Source: an uncultured Clostridia bacterium
Lineage (GTDB): Bacteria > Bacillota > Clostridia > Oscillospirales > Ruminococcaceae
Assembly (NCBI GenBank): GCA_947625335.1
Contig: CANQNY010000012.1
Coordinates: 1-33,982 of the forward strand
Length of the DNA stretch: 33,982 nucleotides
Reading direction: 5' to 3'
The position numbers were made by a program, and so were the translations under genes. The notes beneath the pieces were generated by a model. The model had not been told where the DNA came from. It ran no database searches and saw only the letters and a program-made list of their open reading frames with translations. This document shows positions 1 through 8,386 of the stretch, one piece after another (position 1 is the stretch's first letter; every line of letters starts with the position of its first letter).

Positions 1-208
1 CCTCGCGGGGGTATGACTTGAAACGCTTTTGCCCGAAACGCTCTCTGTACCCGTGTGGATACCCCCCTCGCGGGGGTATGACTTGAAACTTCAAAATTTT
101 GAACACCGAAAGATTTCATTATGATACCCCCTCGCGGGGGTATGACTTGAAACAACAACCGCGTTGTAGTCTATGACATCAAGGACCCCCTCGTGGGCTG
201 ACTTGAAA
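1..208 (+). CRISPR. Type I-C-like CRISPR array, trailer end (left edge cut by the window)
   Basis: Repeat units are visible at 1-24 (partial), 58-89 and 123-153, with a degenerate last copy at about 184-208. The full repeat is 31-32 nt. It holds a palindrome ATACCCCC-TCGC-GGGGGTAT and ends in GACTTGAAAC, as repeats of I-C systems end in (A)TTGAAAC. The 58-89 copy has six Cs where the 123-153 copy has five. Spacers are 25-57 (33 nt), 90-122 (33 nt) and 154-183 (30 nt). The last repeat has lost half of its stem and its final C, as trailer-end repeats do. The leader therefore lies to the left, outside the window, and the array reads rightward into cas4. The number of upstream repeats cannot be seen. 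Confidence 0.95.
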
Positions 209-220
209 AAGGAGGATTTT

Positions 221-877
221 ATGGATGATAATATAACAATTCCTTTGTCGTATATTTCGCAATATAATTATTGCAAAAGGCGAGCTGCTCTTTTAATGAT
301 TGAGCAGTTATGGAACGAAAATTCGTATACGGCTATGGGCAGAGGTGAACACGAGCGTGTACATACCCCTGCCGCTGATCACAAATCGAACTGCATTGTC
401 GTAACAGATATGCCCGTTTATTCCGAAAAAATGCTTTTGTTCGGCAAATGCGACGCTGTTGAAATGAACGAGGATATAAACGGCTGCGTTATCCCGTTTT
501 TGGACAACAAAAAATATATTCCGTATCCGATTGAATATAAACACGGCGTTTTGCGTGATGAAACGGAATATGAACTTCAGCTATGCGCGCAGGCAATGTG
601 TATTGAAGAAATGTTCACATGTCACATAGACAAAGGCGCAGTTTTTTATATCACATCTCACAGACGGCACGAAGTGTTTTTTGACGAAGTAAAGAGAAAA
701 GCAGTTATTGAAACGTCGGCACAGCTTTTGAAATTATCAAATTCGCAAACCGTTCCACAGGCTGAATTTTCTCCAAAATGCAAAAAATGCTCTCTTAATA
801 ATTTATGCATGCCAAACGCGGAAAAATCGGCGGAAAAATATATTAAGATGATACACGGCTCGTTTAAGGAGGAATAA
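221..877 (+). CDS. cas4: Cas4 nuclease, type I-C adaptation module
   Basis: This is a 218-residue RecB-family Fe-S nuclease that trims prespacers and selects PAM and orientation with Cas1-Cas2. The N-terminal cysteine lies in YNYCKRR. The three C-terminal cysteines of the 4Fe-4S cluster lie in CKKCSLNNLC. Nuclease residues include D in GKCDAVE, the E-x-K of PIEYKHG and the QLCAQAM helix. The start is the ATG at 221, preceded by AAAGGAGG at 208-215. An upstream in-frame ATG at 173 lies inside a CRISPR spacer and is rejected. The ribosome site abuts the last degenerate repeat, so array transcripts may run into this gene. It is followed by cas1 after one base. Confidence 0.93.
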   Translation: MDDNITIPLSYISQYNYCKRRAALLMIEQLWNENSYTAMGRGEHERVHTPAADHKSNCIVVTDMPVYSEKMLLFGKCDAVEMNEDINGCVIPFLDNKKYIPYPIEYKHGVLRDETEYELQLCAQAMCIEEMFTCHIDKGAVFYITSHRRHEVFFDEVKRKAVIETSAQLLKLSNSQTVPQAEFSPKCKKCSLNNLCMPNAEKSAEKYIKMIHGSFKEE

Positions 878-878
878 T

Positions 879-1901
879 ATGAAAAAACTCGGAAATGTGC
901 TTTATATACTTTCGGAGGACAGTTATGTCTATTGCAAAAATGAAAATATTTCCGTAAAAATAAACGGCGAAGACAAGGCTCATATTCCCGCCCACACCAT
1001 TGAATCAATAGTCTTCTTAAAAAATACGACAGTAACAACGCCGCTTATAGGTTTTTGCGGGGAAAGAGGAATTTCTATATCATTTCATTCCGACAGCGGA
1101 AAATTTTACGGTCGGTTTTATGGAGCGGTAAGCGGAAATGTGCTGCTTAGGAAAAAACAGTATGATATTATAAACTCCGAGCAGTCAGTTGAAATCGTCC
1201 GCAATATCCTAAGCGGTAAGTTTGCCAACAGCCGATTTGTCCTGCTTAAAAGCGCAAGGGACAGTTCCCACGATAAAGCCGAAAAATTAAAACGCTCGGC
1301 GGAAATATTAGCGGAATATCACGAAAAACTCCTTAAAGCCGATAATATCGACGGTATGCGCGGAATTGAGGGCTTAGCGGCAAATTGTTATTTCAGCACG
1401 TTTGACGATATGCTGAAAAACAACGACCCCGAAATGCGGTTTGAAAAAAGGAGCCGCCGTCCTCCCGAAAATAAAATAAACGCGCTTTTGTCGTTCGTGT
1501 ATATGCTGATGAAAAATGACACACAGTCGGCTTTGGAATCAGTCGGTCTTGACCCCGCGGTGGGGTATTTGCACACACTTCGTCCCGGAAGACCTTCTCT
1601 GGCTTTGGATATTATGGAGGAATTTAGGGCGCCGCTTTGCGACAGATTTGTAATTTCACTTGTAAACTTAAAACAGATCGGCTCTGATGATTTTAGCGTT
1701 AAAAACGGAGAAATAAAGCTTACCGACAAAGCCTACAGAACCGTTATCGACAGTTGGCAAACAAGAAAAAAAGAAGAAATAACCCACCCGTTTTTGAAAG
1801 AAAAAGTCCCCATAGGCTTGATTCCGTATTGCCAGGCAATGCTTTTGGCACGGCATTTGCGCGGCGATATAGATGTTTATCCGCCGTTTTTCCGGAGGTG
1901 A
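879..1901 (+). CDS. cas1: Cas1 integrase, type I-C
   Basis: This 340-residue protein is the metal-dependent integrase that inserts spacers at the leader-proximal repeat as a Cas1-Cas2 complex. The N-terminal beta domain (about residues 1-90) runs from MKKLGNVLYIL to the GISISFHS segment. The C-terminal helical domain carries the catalytic residues: Glu in the GIEGLAANCYF segment, His in VGYLHTLRPGRPSLALD, and the acidic EEFR segment after it. The length matches type I-C Cas1. An AAGGAGGAATAAT ribosome site overlaps the end of cas4, and GGAGGTGA at its 3' end serves cas2, so the three genes are translationally coupled. No disruption is seen. Confidence 0.95.
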   Translation: MKKLGNVLYILSEDSYVYCKNENISVKINGEDKAHIPAHTIESIVFLKNTTVTTPLIGFCGERGISISFHSDSGKFYGRFYGAVSGNVLLRKKQYDIINSEQSVEIVRNILSGKFANSRFVLLKSARDSSHDKAEKLKRSAEILAEYHEKLLKADNIDGMRGIEGLAANCYFSTFDDMLKNNDPEMRFEKRSRRPPENKINALLSFVYMLMKNDTQSALESVGLDPAVGYLHTLRPGRPSLALDIMEEFRAPLCDRFVISLVNLKQIGSDDFSVKNGEIKLTDKAYRTVIDSWQTRKKEEITHPFLKEKVPIGLIPYCQAMLLARHLRGDIDVYPPFFRR

Positions 1902-1905
1902 TATT

Positions 1906-2196
1906 ATGATGATGTTGGTGACGTACGACGTTGATTTTTCCGATGAAAAAGGCTCGAAACGTTTGCGTAAAGTTGCGGGAATATGTGAAAAATTCGGGGT
2001 GAGAGTACAAAACTCGGTATTTGAAATGCTGATCGACCCCGCGCAATTAGCGGAAGTAAAGAGCAGAATTTCAAAGGTAATCGATACGAAAGCCGATTCG
2101 GTGAGGTTTTATAATCTCGGCAAAAATTGGGAACACCGCGTTGAAATACTCGGAACAGACAAGGGTTTTGACCAAGAGGGAACGATTATTTTGTAA
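1906..2196 (+). CDS. cas2: Cas2, structural partner of Cas1
   Basis: This 96-residue ferredoxin-fold protein bridges two Cas1 dimers in the spacer-integration complex. It starts with three consecutive ATG codons (1906, 1909, 1912), then LVTYDVDF, the usual Cas2 first strand with its acidic residue. KRLRKVAGICEKFGVRVQNSVFE is the second signature block, which is given here only as a description of the region at residues 19-41. An upstream ATG at 1873 lies inside cas1 and would add 11 residues; the GGAGGTGA site at 1894-1901 supports 1906. No second array or leader follows: the next 249 bases lack repeats. Confidence 0.94.
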   Translation: MMMLVTYDVDFSDEKGSKRLRKVAGICEKFGVRVQNSVFEMLIDPAQLAEVKSRISKVIDTKADSVRFYNLGKNWEHRVEILGTDKGFDQEGTIIL

Positions 2197-2252
2197 CTCG
2201 GAATAAGTTCATAGCATACAAAAAATATGTATAGAGAGCGGCTGAACAAAAG

Positions 2253-2272
2253 CCCGCATAATTTTTTGCGGG
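2253..2272 (-). terminator. Possible terminator hairpin between cas2 and fruK
   Basis: A 6-bp stem CCCGCA/TGCGGG encloses an A/T-rich loop. On the minus strand it is followed by CTTTTGTT, so it could end the leftward fruK transcript. It has no U-tract on the plus strand, so it is a poor terminator for cas2. Nothing else gene-like is seen in 2197-2445. Confidence 0.35.
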
Positions 2273-2410
2273 GTGGTATAATCAAAGAAACGATAAACCG
2301 ACAACAGGGAGTAAAAATCAATGAAAAACAAGGCAATTTGCAACAGACGTTAATAGTTATATAAAATTTGAAAATGAAGATACATTTAAAAATACTTAGA
2401 CGAGGATGTT

Positions 2411-2436
2411 GAGCGCATTATCTGACGATAACGCTC
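2411..2436 (-). other. Hairpin directly downstream of fruK
   Basis: GAGCG-CA-TTATC-TGAC-GATAA-CGCTC forms a ten-pair stem with a 2-nt bulge and a 4-nt loop. It starts 10 bases past the fruK stop. It lacks a U-tract and may stabilise the 3' end rather than terminate. Confidence 0.4.
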
Positions 2437-2445
2437 ATTATCCGC

Positions 2446-3354
2446 CTACTGTTCGCCGTACATTTTTAGCTGCAAATTGATTTCCTCTGCCGTTGCAAGC
2501 CCGTCCGAAAACGCCGTCGCGCCGCCCGCGGCAGTTCCGAGTTTCAGCGCGTATTCATAGTCGCCGCCCTGCGCTCCCGCGATAAATCCCGCGACCATGG
2601 AATCTCCCGCGCCGACAGAATTGCGGACCTGTCCTCGGCACGCCGCGGCAGTATGCAGCTTGCCGTTTTCGTCGAGCAGCATCGCGCCGTCTCCCGCTAA
2701 TGACACCAACACGTTTTGCGCGCCCATTTCCCGCAGTTTTTCCGCGCGGGCAGCTATTTCTTCGCGGTTGCCGAGTTTCGCGTCAAAAATCTCCTCCAGC
2801 TCGCGCAGGTTCGGTTTTATCAAAAACGGCTTGTATTTCAGCGTGTTCAGCAGCAGGTCTTTTTGCGCGTCAACAACAAATTTTATATTCCGCCCCGAAA
2901 GCCGTCCGAGAATTTTCTCGTAAATGTCCGCAGGCAGACTTTTCGGAACGCTCCCCGCGAGTACCAGCATATCGCCGTCCGACAGCCGGGAAAGCTTTTG
3001 GAAAAGCTCGGAAATATCCTCTTCGCCGATAACGGGACCGTTTCCGTTAAGCTCGGTTTCCACGGAGGATTTTATTTTAACGTTTATCCTTGAAAATCCG
3101 CTTTTCAGATGAACAAAATCAGTCAAAACGCCCGCTCCCGCAACGCCGTTTTCGATAGCCTGCCCCGTAAAACCCGCGACAAATCCGAGCGCGGTTGACT
3201 TTATCCCAAGCTCGTTCAGAACCAGAGAAACGTTTATTCCCTTGCCGCCGAAGGAGATTTTCTCGTTTTCGGCGCGGTTGACCTCGCCCGCCTGCACATT
3301 ATCGCAAAAAACCGCATAATCGACGGCGGGGTTGAAAGTTACGGTATAAATCAT
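2446..3354 (-). CDS. fruK: 1-phosphofructokinase (PfkB/ribokinase family)
   Basis: This 302-residue cytoplasmic PfkB-family kinase most likely phosphorylates fructose 1-phosphate to fructose 1,6-bisphosphate. Visible motifs are TFNPAVDY near the N-terminus, the substrate-binding SFGGKGINVS around residues 34-43, KPNLRELEEIF near 178-188, and the ATP-site/catalytic NSVGAGDSMVAGF near 245-257, whose Asp is the catalytic base. The full family length is present. A GGAGG site lies 8 nt before the ATG. No fruA transporter or fruR regulator is beside it, so tagatose-6-phosphate kinase (lacC) is an alternative within the same family. Its promoter and a tandem 11-bp repeat lie just upstream. Confidence 0.85.
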   Translation of the reverse strand: MIYTVTFNPAVDYAVFCDNVQAGEVNRAENEKISFGGKGINVSLVLNELGIKSTALGFVAGFTGQAIENGVAGAGVLTDFVHLKSGFSRINVKIKSSVETELNGNGPVIGEEDISELFQKLSRLSDGDMLVLAGSVPKSLPADIYEKILGRLSGRNIKFVVDAQKDLLLNTLKYKPFLIKPNLRELEEIFDAKLGNREEIAARAEKLREMGAQNVLVSLAGDGAMLLDENGKLHTAAACRGQVRNSVGAGDSMVAGFIAGAQGGDYEYALKLGTAAGGATAFSDGLATAEEINLQLKMYGEQ

Positions 3355-3384
3355 TGCAAAACCTCCGAAATTACATCTGTTTAT

Positions 3385-3413
3385 ATTATAGCGCGAATTT
3401 TTCCGAATTGCAA
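3385..3413 (-). promoter_or_regulatory. Sigma-A promoter of fruK
   Basis: On the minus strand, TTGCAA (3408-3413), 17 bp, then TATAAT (3385-3390). The spacing is ideal and the ATG of fruK is about 30 nt downstream of the -10. Confidence 0.75.
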
Positions 3414-3428
3414 CATTATTGCAACATT
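3407..3428. repeat. Perfect tandem 11-bp repeat over the fruK -35 (candidate operator)
   Basis: ATTGCAACATT occurs at 3407-3417 and again, with no gap, at 3418-3428. The 11-bp period places both copies on the same face of the helix. The first copy contains the -35 box. DeoR-family sugar regulators bind direct repeats, so this is a plausible operator, but no regulator gene is nearby. Confidence 0.55.
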
Positions 3429-3464
3429 TTTCGGAAACCTGCCGAGAATTTTAAATACGAATTC

Positions 3465-3494
3465 CGCCCGTAACGCCTATTTCGGGCGTTTTTG
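3465..3494 (+). terminator. Rho-independent terminator-like hairpin
   Basis: CGCCCG (3465-3470) pairs with CGGGCG (3483-3488), followed by five Ts. It lies between the divergent fruK and 76-residue-protein promoters, so it may block rightward read-through into the next unit. Confidence 0.6.
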
Positions 3495-3509
3495 CTTTGC
3501 AGCGCAGAC

Positions 3510-3538
3510 TTGACATGAATTGCCGTAAGTGGTATAAT
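3510..3538 (+). promoter_or_regulatory. Consensus extended -10 promoter for the 76-residue protein
   Basis: TTGACA at 3510-3515, a 17-bp spacer ending in TGG, then TATAAT at 3533-3538. Both hexamers match consensus exactly and the TGn extension is present, so expression should be strong in the absence of a repressor. Confidence 0.9.
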
Positions 3539-3590
3539 AAAGTGTAACAGGCTGTTTAAAAAGGCTTATTTGACGGAAAGAGGATAAATT

Positions 3591-3821
3591 ATGGACGCAC
3601 AGGAAGTTATTCAACCGCAGGCAGGTTTTGACGCGCAGAAAGTTGCAGAAATGATAACCGTGACAAATGCAATGTTAGAAAAGGTTCCTGTTGTTGTAAA
3701 TTCGCTGAATTATATGGTAAAAAACGGAAAAACGGGCGTGGGCGATGTTGCGAAAAGCGTTTGGGACAGCATTGCCCAAAACAGCGAAAACATCGCCTCT
3801 TTGAAAGACATCGGAATATAA
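3591..3821 (+). CDS. Small uncharacterised 76-residue protein
   Basis: I do not recognise the family. The protein (MDAQEVIQPQAGF start) is soluble, has no cysteine, and appears helical, with a hydrophobic stretch KVPVVVNSLNYMV around residues 29-41. The ATG follows AAAGAGGA. Codon use looks like its neighbours, and the consensus promoter at 3510-3538 argues that it is real and well expressed. It lies on the same strand as the solute-binding protein and kinase genes downstream, which have their own promoter. Confidence 0.7.
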   Translation: MDAQEVIQPQAGFDAQKVAEMITVTNAMLEKVPVVVNSLNYMVKNGKTGVGDVAKSVWDSIAQNSENIASLKDIGI

Positions 3822-3877
3822 AAAACGGCATAAAAATAGGCTTTGAGCGGTTCTTTGCCGTCGATGAAAGATTTCTA

Positions 3878-3906
3878 TTGACAAACGGCTTTAAATATGG
3901 TAGAAT
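3878..3906 (+). promoter_or_regulatory. Promoter of the solute-binding protein/histidine kinase unit
   Basis: TTGACA at 3878-3883, 17 bp ending in TGG, then TAGAAT at 3901-3906: a consensus -35 with an extended -10, about 40 nt upstream of the ATG at 3946. Confidence 0.85.
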
Positions 3907-3945
3907 ATATATAGTTATATGTGCAAACAAAGGAGAGGTTTTTAA

Positions 3946-5718
3946 ATGAAATACATAAAGCGTGTTTTGTGTGTAATTTTGTGCGCCGTGCTGCTTTGCG
4001 GGTGCAATTCGGGTTCGGGGGCGAACTCTAAGGGCAAACACGAGCCGATAACTATTCTCTACTCGTCGGATATTGATTTGCTTAAAGAGCTGGTTGCCGA
4101 GAAATATCCCGAAATACAGCTTGAACTTATTCCGTATAACGGGAAAAACTGGTCGCGGTTTACCTGCGATCAGATGATTACGGGGGATATGCCGGATATT
4201 TACAACACGTCGCTTGCGTGGCTTAATTACCCCGAGGAAATGAAAGCTAATCTTTTGGAGCTGTCAAGTTACGCTTTCACCGACAACTACGACCCCACGC
4301 TTTTGTCCCAGCAGGAGCTTGACGGTGGGATATATCTTCTGCCGTCGAAGTATTCCGTGTATTCCTGCGCGTACAACAAGACGTTGTTTGAAAAGCACGG
4401 CTGGAAAGTCCCCGAAAGCTTTGAGGAGCTGAAAGCTCTCGCTCCCGAAATCGAAAAAGCGGGCGTTCGGCTTTCCGTTACCAATTCCTTTAACACGGGG
4501 CAAGGCTTTCAGTATGTTTGCAATCTTGCCGACACAATTGATTTGACGTCGATAAAGGGCGTTCAATGGCAGAAGGATTTCTTAAGCGGCAAAGCCGACG
4601 CGCAAAAGGGTTTCGGCGAGGCAATGGACTACTTGCAGGAATGGGTGGATTTAGGGTTCTTGCAGGGCAGCAATACCCTTGACGGCAAGACCTCGTTCGA
4701 GGTGTTCAGCGAGGGCAATACCGCGTTTGCCGTGGGCGGAGTTGACCACTGGACGCAAAACGAGGACGGTTCGGGCGACGTTTACGCGCCCATGCCGTAT
4801 CTTTCCCGCGACGGCTCTAAGAATATGTACATTACCATGCAGTCGAAGAATTTCGGCATAAACAAAAAGCTTTCCGAAAAAGGAAACGAGCAGAAATTGG
4901 AGGACGCTTTGCACGTTTTGGAACTGCTATCAACCATAGACGGGCAGAATTCGTTTTACAATTCCAACACTACGTATATTTCCTCCCTGCGCGAGTGGGA
5001 AATAGACCCCAAAAGCCCCTATGCGGACTGTATTGACGACATGCGAAACGGTCACACCGCGCCGCTGCTCTACACGGGCTGGGAGCCGATTTTGCCGAGA
5101 ATAGGCGAGGATATTCTCGACTATTTAAACGGGGAATTTACAAAAGAACAGGTTATCGAAAATATGGATACTCTCCGAAACGACTGGCTTTCGCAGGGAG
5201 AAGTCGTTTATTCAGAGGTTGACAGAAAATACGATCAAAAAGAGACCGCGCAGCTTGTCGGGAAAATTTTCGGAGAGGCTGTAAACGCGGACTGCGCTTT
5301 AGTGTCTCTTAATGTCGCGGTGGATAACTGCGCTATTCAAAACGGCGACGGCATAAACGGGTATATTATGCCCCTGCCGCTGACCGACGAGAGAATTGTG
5401 TCCATAATTCCCACGGGTTGGAACGGCAACATTAAAACCGTAACGCTTAACGGGCAGCAAATTAAAGAATTCGCCGAAAAGGGCTATACAATCGAGAAAA
5501 ACGGCAAGTCCGCAACATTCCCTTACGAACTTTTTGTAAAGGGCGGGAAAGAATTGTCCGATGACGAAAAATACACCGTTATGGTTTGCGGCGCGGACGA
5601 GGAACTTTGTACCGCGGGGAATATTCAGGACAGCGGAATACAAGGTCTCGGCGCGTTCAAGGATTTCTTTAAAAATAATGGAAATCCGCCTTTGTCGGAA
5701 GAATTGCTGAACTGGTAA
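3946..5718 (+). CDS. Solute-binding lipoprotein with a C-terminal 5'-nucleotidase-C-like domain
   Basis: This 590-residue protein has a lipoprotein signal (MKYIKRVLCVILCAVLLCGC) with the lipid-modified cysteine at residue 20. Residues about 35-420 read as an ABC-type family 1 solute-binding protein: ITILYSSDIDLLKEL, a GDMPDIYNTS block, and a C-lobe with tryptophan-rich sugar-type motifs. Residues about 445-580 resemble the 5'-nucleotidase C-terminal domain (NADCALVSLN, a GDGINGYIMPLPLTDE segment, VTLNGQQIKEF, YTVMVCG). The metallophosphatase domain that normally precedes it is absent. No permease or ATPase gene is nearby. The kinase gene starts 16 nt downstream. I infer an extracellular receptor that presents a ligand to that kinase rather than a transporter component. 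An AAAGGAGAGG site supports the start. Confidence 0.82.
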   Translation: MKYIKRVLCVILCAVLLCGCNSGSGANSKGKHEPITILYSSDIDLLKELVAEKYPEIQLELIPYNGKNWSRFTCDQMITGDMPDIYNTSLAWLNYPEEMKANLLELSSYAFTDNYDPTLLSQQELDGGIYLLPSKYSVYSCAYNKTLFEKHGWKVPESFEELKALAPEIEKAGVRLSVTNSFNTGQGFQYVCNLADTIDLTSIKGVQWQKDFLSGKADAQKGFGEAMDYLQEWVDLGFLQGSNTLDGKTSFEVFSEGNTAFAVGGVDHWTQNEDGSGDVYAPMPYLSRDGSKNMYITMQSKNFGINKKLSEKGNEQKLEDALHVLELLSTIDGQNSFYNSNTTYISSLREWEIDPKSPYADCIDDMRNGHTAPLLYTGWEPILPRIGEDILDYLNGEFTKEQVIENMDTLRNDWLSQGEVVYSEVDRKYDQKETAQLVGKIFGEAVNADCALVSLNVAVDNCAIQNGDGINGYIMPLPLTDERIVSIIPTGWNGNIKTVTLNGQQIKEFAEKGYTIEKNGKSATFPYELFVKGGKELSDDEKYTVMVCGADEELCTAGNIQDSGIQGLGAFKDFFKNNGNPPLSEELLNW

Positions 5719-5734
5719 CAAGCGAGTGAAAAAC

Positions 5735-8374
5735 ATGAAGAAAACTATCCATATAGATCAAAAATATCGCAAAATATTTATAATTGCCGCTGCCGCCGCT
5801 GTGGCTGCGGCGATTTGCGGCTTTTTTATTATAAGTCAGCTGCATACATATCTCAACAACACGGTGTATACCGAGCGGATAAATCAGCTTTCGGAGATAA
5901 CCGCGCAGGTTTTCGACAGCACGGAACGGACGATTTCGCAGTACTGGAACGAGGCTTTGGCGGTAAAAAAACGGTCAGCCGCAAATAACCCGAAAACGTC
6001 CTCGGAGATTTTGGCGTTTTTGAAAAATGAATACAACGTCGGGCATTACCCGGAGGACGAGAGCATACCCGTACTGTTCGACGAGGACGGAAGGTTGTTT
6101 ACGCCCGACGGCGATATGGGCGTTATAAGCGATATTGACCCTCTGGCGAATTGTGAGGATAGGGTTAGTTTTATCAAATACAACACCATGAACGTCGAAA
6201 ACGACATTATCTTCGCGTACAAGCTCGATAGTCCGATAACAATTTCCGACACGGGGAAAACTATGCGTTTCGCGGGGATAAGCGTCGGATTGGAAACTAT
6301 CGGCGCAATTTTCCGCAGCCCCACCTACAACGGCAACAACAGCACATATATTTTAAGCAGCGACGGCTCTAAACTCTATGTTGACGAAACAAAATACAAA
6401 AATCTCGTGCCGGGGTATAATGTTTTCAATGTTATGCAAAAGGCGGGAGAGAAGGAAAATATCGATTTCGCAGAGCAGCTTGATAAGCTCGAAACCGAGG
6501 GGCAGGTTCTTTCCCATATCAAAATAGAGGGAACTGAATGTTTCTATGCTATGCGAAAAATGCAGGAAAACGACTGGATAGTTATGTATGTCTATCCCGC
6601 GCAGGAAGTGGCTCAAGGGACGGTGTCCGTCGTAAATTCCGCGCTCAGGACTGCGGTCGTGACGGCGGTGTTTTTCCTCGTCGCTATTATAATCATTATG
6701 CTGTGTATGACAAAGGCTTTGCATACAAGGAGCTTACTTCAGGCGGAGCATATCGCGGGAAAAAAGCTGCAGGAGCTTAACAAACAGCTTGAACAGGCAA
6801 AGCACGAGGCGGAGGAGGCGTATCTTGTCTCTCAGCGCGCAAACCACGCCAAAACCGCGTTTTTAAACAATATGTCGCACGATATCCGCACGCCCATGAA
6901 CGCCATTATAGGCTTTACGTCCCTTGCCGCGACGCATATTGACGACAAGGACTCCGTCAAGAATTATCTCTCGAAAATTATGGTGTCAAGCGAGCATTTG
7001 CTTTCGCTTATCAACGACGTTCTCGATATGAGCCGAATTGAAAGCGGGAAAGTAAAGATTGAAGAAAAAGAATGTTCTCTGCCGACAATTCTGCACGATT
7101 TGCGGAATATCCTACAGTCCGATATTAAGGCGAAAAGGCTTAATTTTTATATAGATACGGTCGACGTCGAACACGAGGATATTGTCTGCGACAAGCTGCG
7201 CTTAAACCAAATCCTGATAAATATTATGTCCAACGCCGTGAAATTCACGCGTCCGGGAGGCACGGTTGCACTTCGCGTGGTTGAAAAGCCGAACGCTCCG
7301 GAGGGGTATGCCGATTATCAGTTTATTGTCCGCGATACGGGTATAGGCATGAGCGAGGATTTCGTCGGGAAAATTTTCGAGCCGTTTACGCGCGAGGAAA
7401 ATTCGACCGTCAGCGGTATTCAGGGCACGGGGCTTGGAATGGCGATAACGAAAAATATCGTCGATATGATGAACGGCACGATCTCCGTTCAAAGCAAGCT
7501 TGGCGAGGGCACGGAATTTACCGTATCGGTGCGTTTCGCGGTAAGCGGGAAAGAGCAAAAAGTCACCGTTATTAAAAACCTTGAGGGTTTCCGCGCGCTT
7601 ATTGCCGACGACAGCATGGACAGCTGTACAAACGTTGAAAAAATGCTCCGCGTAATCGGCTTGCGGGCGGAGTGGACGACTTCGGGAAAAGAGGCTGTCT
7701 ACCGTGCAAAATACGCTGCGGAGCAAAACGACCCGTTCAGGGTTTACATAATCGACTGGTTAATGCCCGATATGAACGGCGTTGAAGTCGTTCGGAGAAT
7801 TCGTAAAGAAGTCGGCGAGACCGCGACTATCATAATCCTCACCGCCTATGACTGGACGGATATTGAATCCGAGGCAAGAGAGGCGGGGGTTACGGCGTTC
7901 TGCGCGAAACCACTGTTTATGTCCGAGTTGTACAACGTTTTGCAAAACGCTGACAACAGCAATTCCGAGCAAGACAAGGACATTGTTCCCGAACAATTCG
8001 CAGGCAAAAAGGTGCTGCTTGTCGACGACGTGGAGCTGAACCGCGAAATAGCAGTCGCTATCCTCGAAGAGGCGGGGATTAACGTTCAAACGGCGGTAAA
8101 CGGGCAGGAGGCGGTTGACGTCGTGAAAAACAGCAGCGGCGATATAGATCTTGTGCTGATGGACATTATGATGCCGATTATGGACGGCTATCAGGCTACC
8201 CGCGAAATCCGCAAATTAGACGACCCTGTTCTGGCTAATATTCCGATAGTAGCAATGACCGCAAACGCGTTTGAGGAGGACAAAATAGCGGCTCTTGACG
8301 CGGGCATGAACGACCACCTCGCAAAGCCGTTCCAGATTGAAAAGCTGTATCAGGTGATGAAACAATTTCTCTGA
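5735..8374 (+). CDS. Hybrid sensor histidine kinase with two receiver domains
   Basis: This 879-residue membrane kinase has TM1 near residues 15-38, an extracellular sensor of about 260 residues (Cache-like, inferred), TM2 near 300-325, and a coiled-coil linker. HisKA carries the phospho-acceptor in NNMSHDIRTPMNAI (His382). The HATPase has an N-box (QILINIMSNAVKF), G1 (DTGIGMSEDF) and G2 (GTGLGMAI). Receiver 1 has its Asp in IIDWLMPD (D674). Receiver 2 has its Asp in LMDIMMP (D810). Both receivers appear intact. There is no HPt or DNA-binding domain, so the output partner must be encoded elsewhere. The ATG at 5735 is preferred over the GTG at 5726 because of a weak AGCGAG site; neither is strong. 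Its partner is probably the lipoprotein gene upstream. Confidence 0.9.
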   Translation: MKKTIHIDQKYRKIFIIAAAAAVAAAICGFFIISQLHTYLNNTVYTERINQLSEITAQVFDSTERTISQYWNEALAVKKRSAANNPKTSSEILAFLKNEYNVGHYPEDESIPVLFDEDGRLFTPDGDMGVISDIDPLANCEDRVSFIKYNTMNVENDIIFAYKLDSPITISDTGKTMRFAGISVGLETIGAIFRSPTYNGNNSTYILSSDGSKLYVDETKYKNLVPGYNVFNVMQKAGEKENIDFAEQLDKLETEGQVLSHIKIEGTECFYAMRKMQENDWIVMYVYPAQEVAQGTVSVVNSALRTAVVTAVFFLVAIIIIMLCMTKALHTRSLLQAEHIAGKKLQELNKQLEQAKHEAEEAYLVSQRANHAKTAFLNNMSHDIRTPMNAIIGFTSLAATHIDDKDSVKNYLSKIMVSSEHLLSLINDVLDMSRIESGKVKIEEKECSLPTILHDLRNILQSDIKAKRLNFYIDTVDVEHEDIVCDKLRLNQILINIMSNAVKFTRPGGTVALRVVEKPNAPEGYADYQFIVRDTGIGMSEDFVGKIFEPFTREENSTVSGIQGTGLGMAITKNIVDMMNGTISVQSKLGEGTEFTVSVRFAVSGKEQKVTVIKNLEGFRALIADDSMDSCTNVEKMLRVIGLRAEWTTSGKEAVYRAKYAAEQNDPFRVYIIDWLMPDMNGVEVVRRIRKEVGETATIIILTAYDWTDIESEAREAGVTAFCAKPLFMSELYNVLQNADNSNSEQDKDIVPEQFAGKKVLLVDDVELNREIAVAILEEAGINVQTAVNGQEAVDVVKNSSGDIDLVLMDIMMPIMDGYQATREIRKLDDPVLANIPIVAMTANAFEEDKIAALDAGMNDHLAKPFQIEKLYQVMKQFL

Positions 8375-8386
8375 AAGGAGTAAACA

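Noticed and set aside
173-220. An upstream ATG giving cas4 16 more residues
   Set aside because: It lies in a CRISPR spacer and the extension crosses the terminal repeat; the ATG at 221 has a strong ribosome site.
2299-2350. Tiny ORF starting MKNKAICNRR after GGGAG between cas2 and fruK
   Set aside because: Only ten codons, no good -35 and no family; not supported as a gene.
2436-2455. Similarity of ATTATCCGC...ACTGTTC at the end of fruK to the REP-like repeats
   Set aside because: Only short pieces match and they coincide with fruK codons; likely chance.
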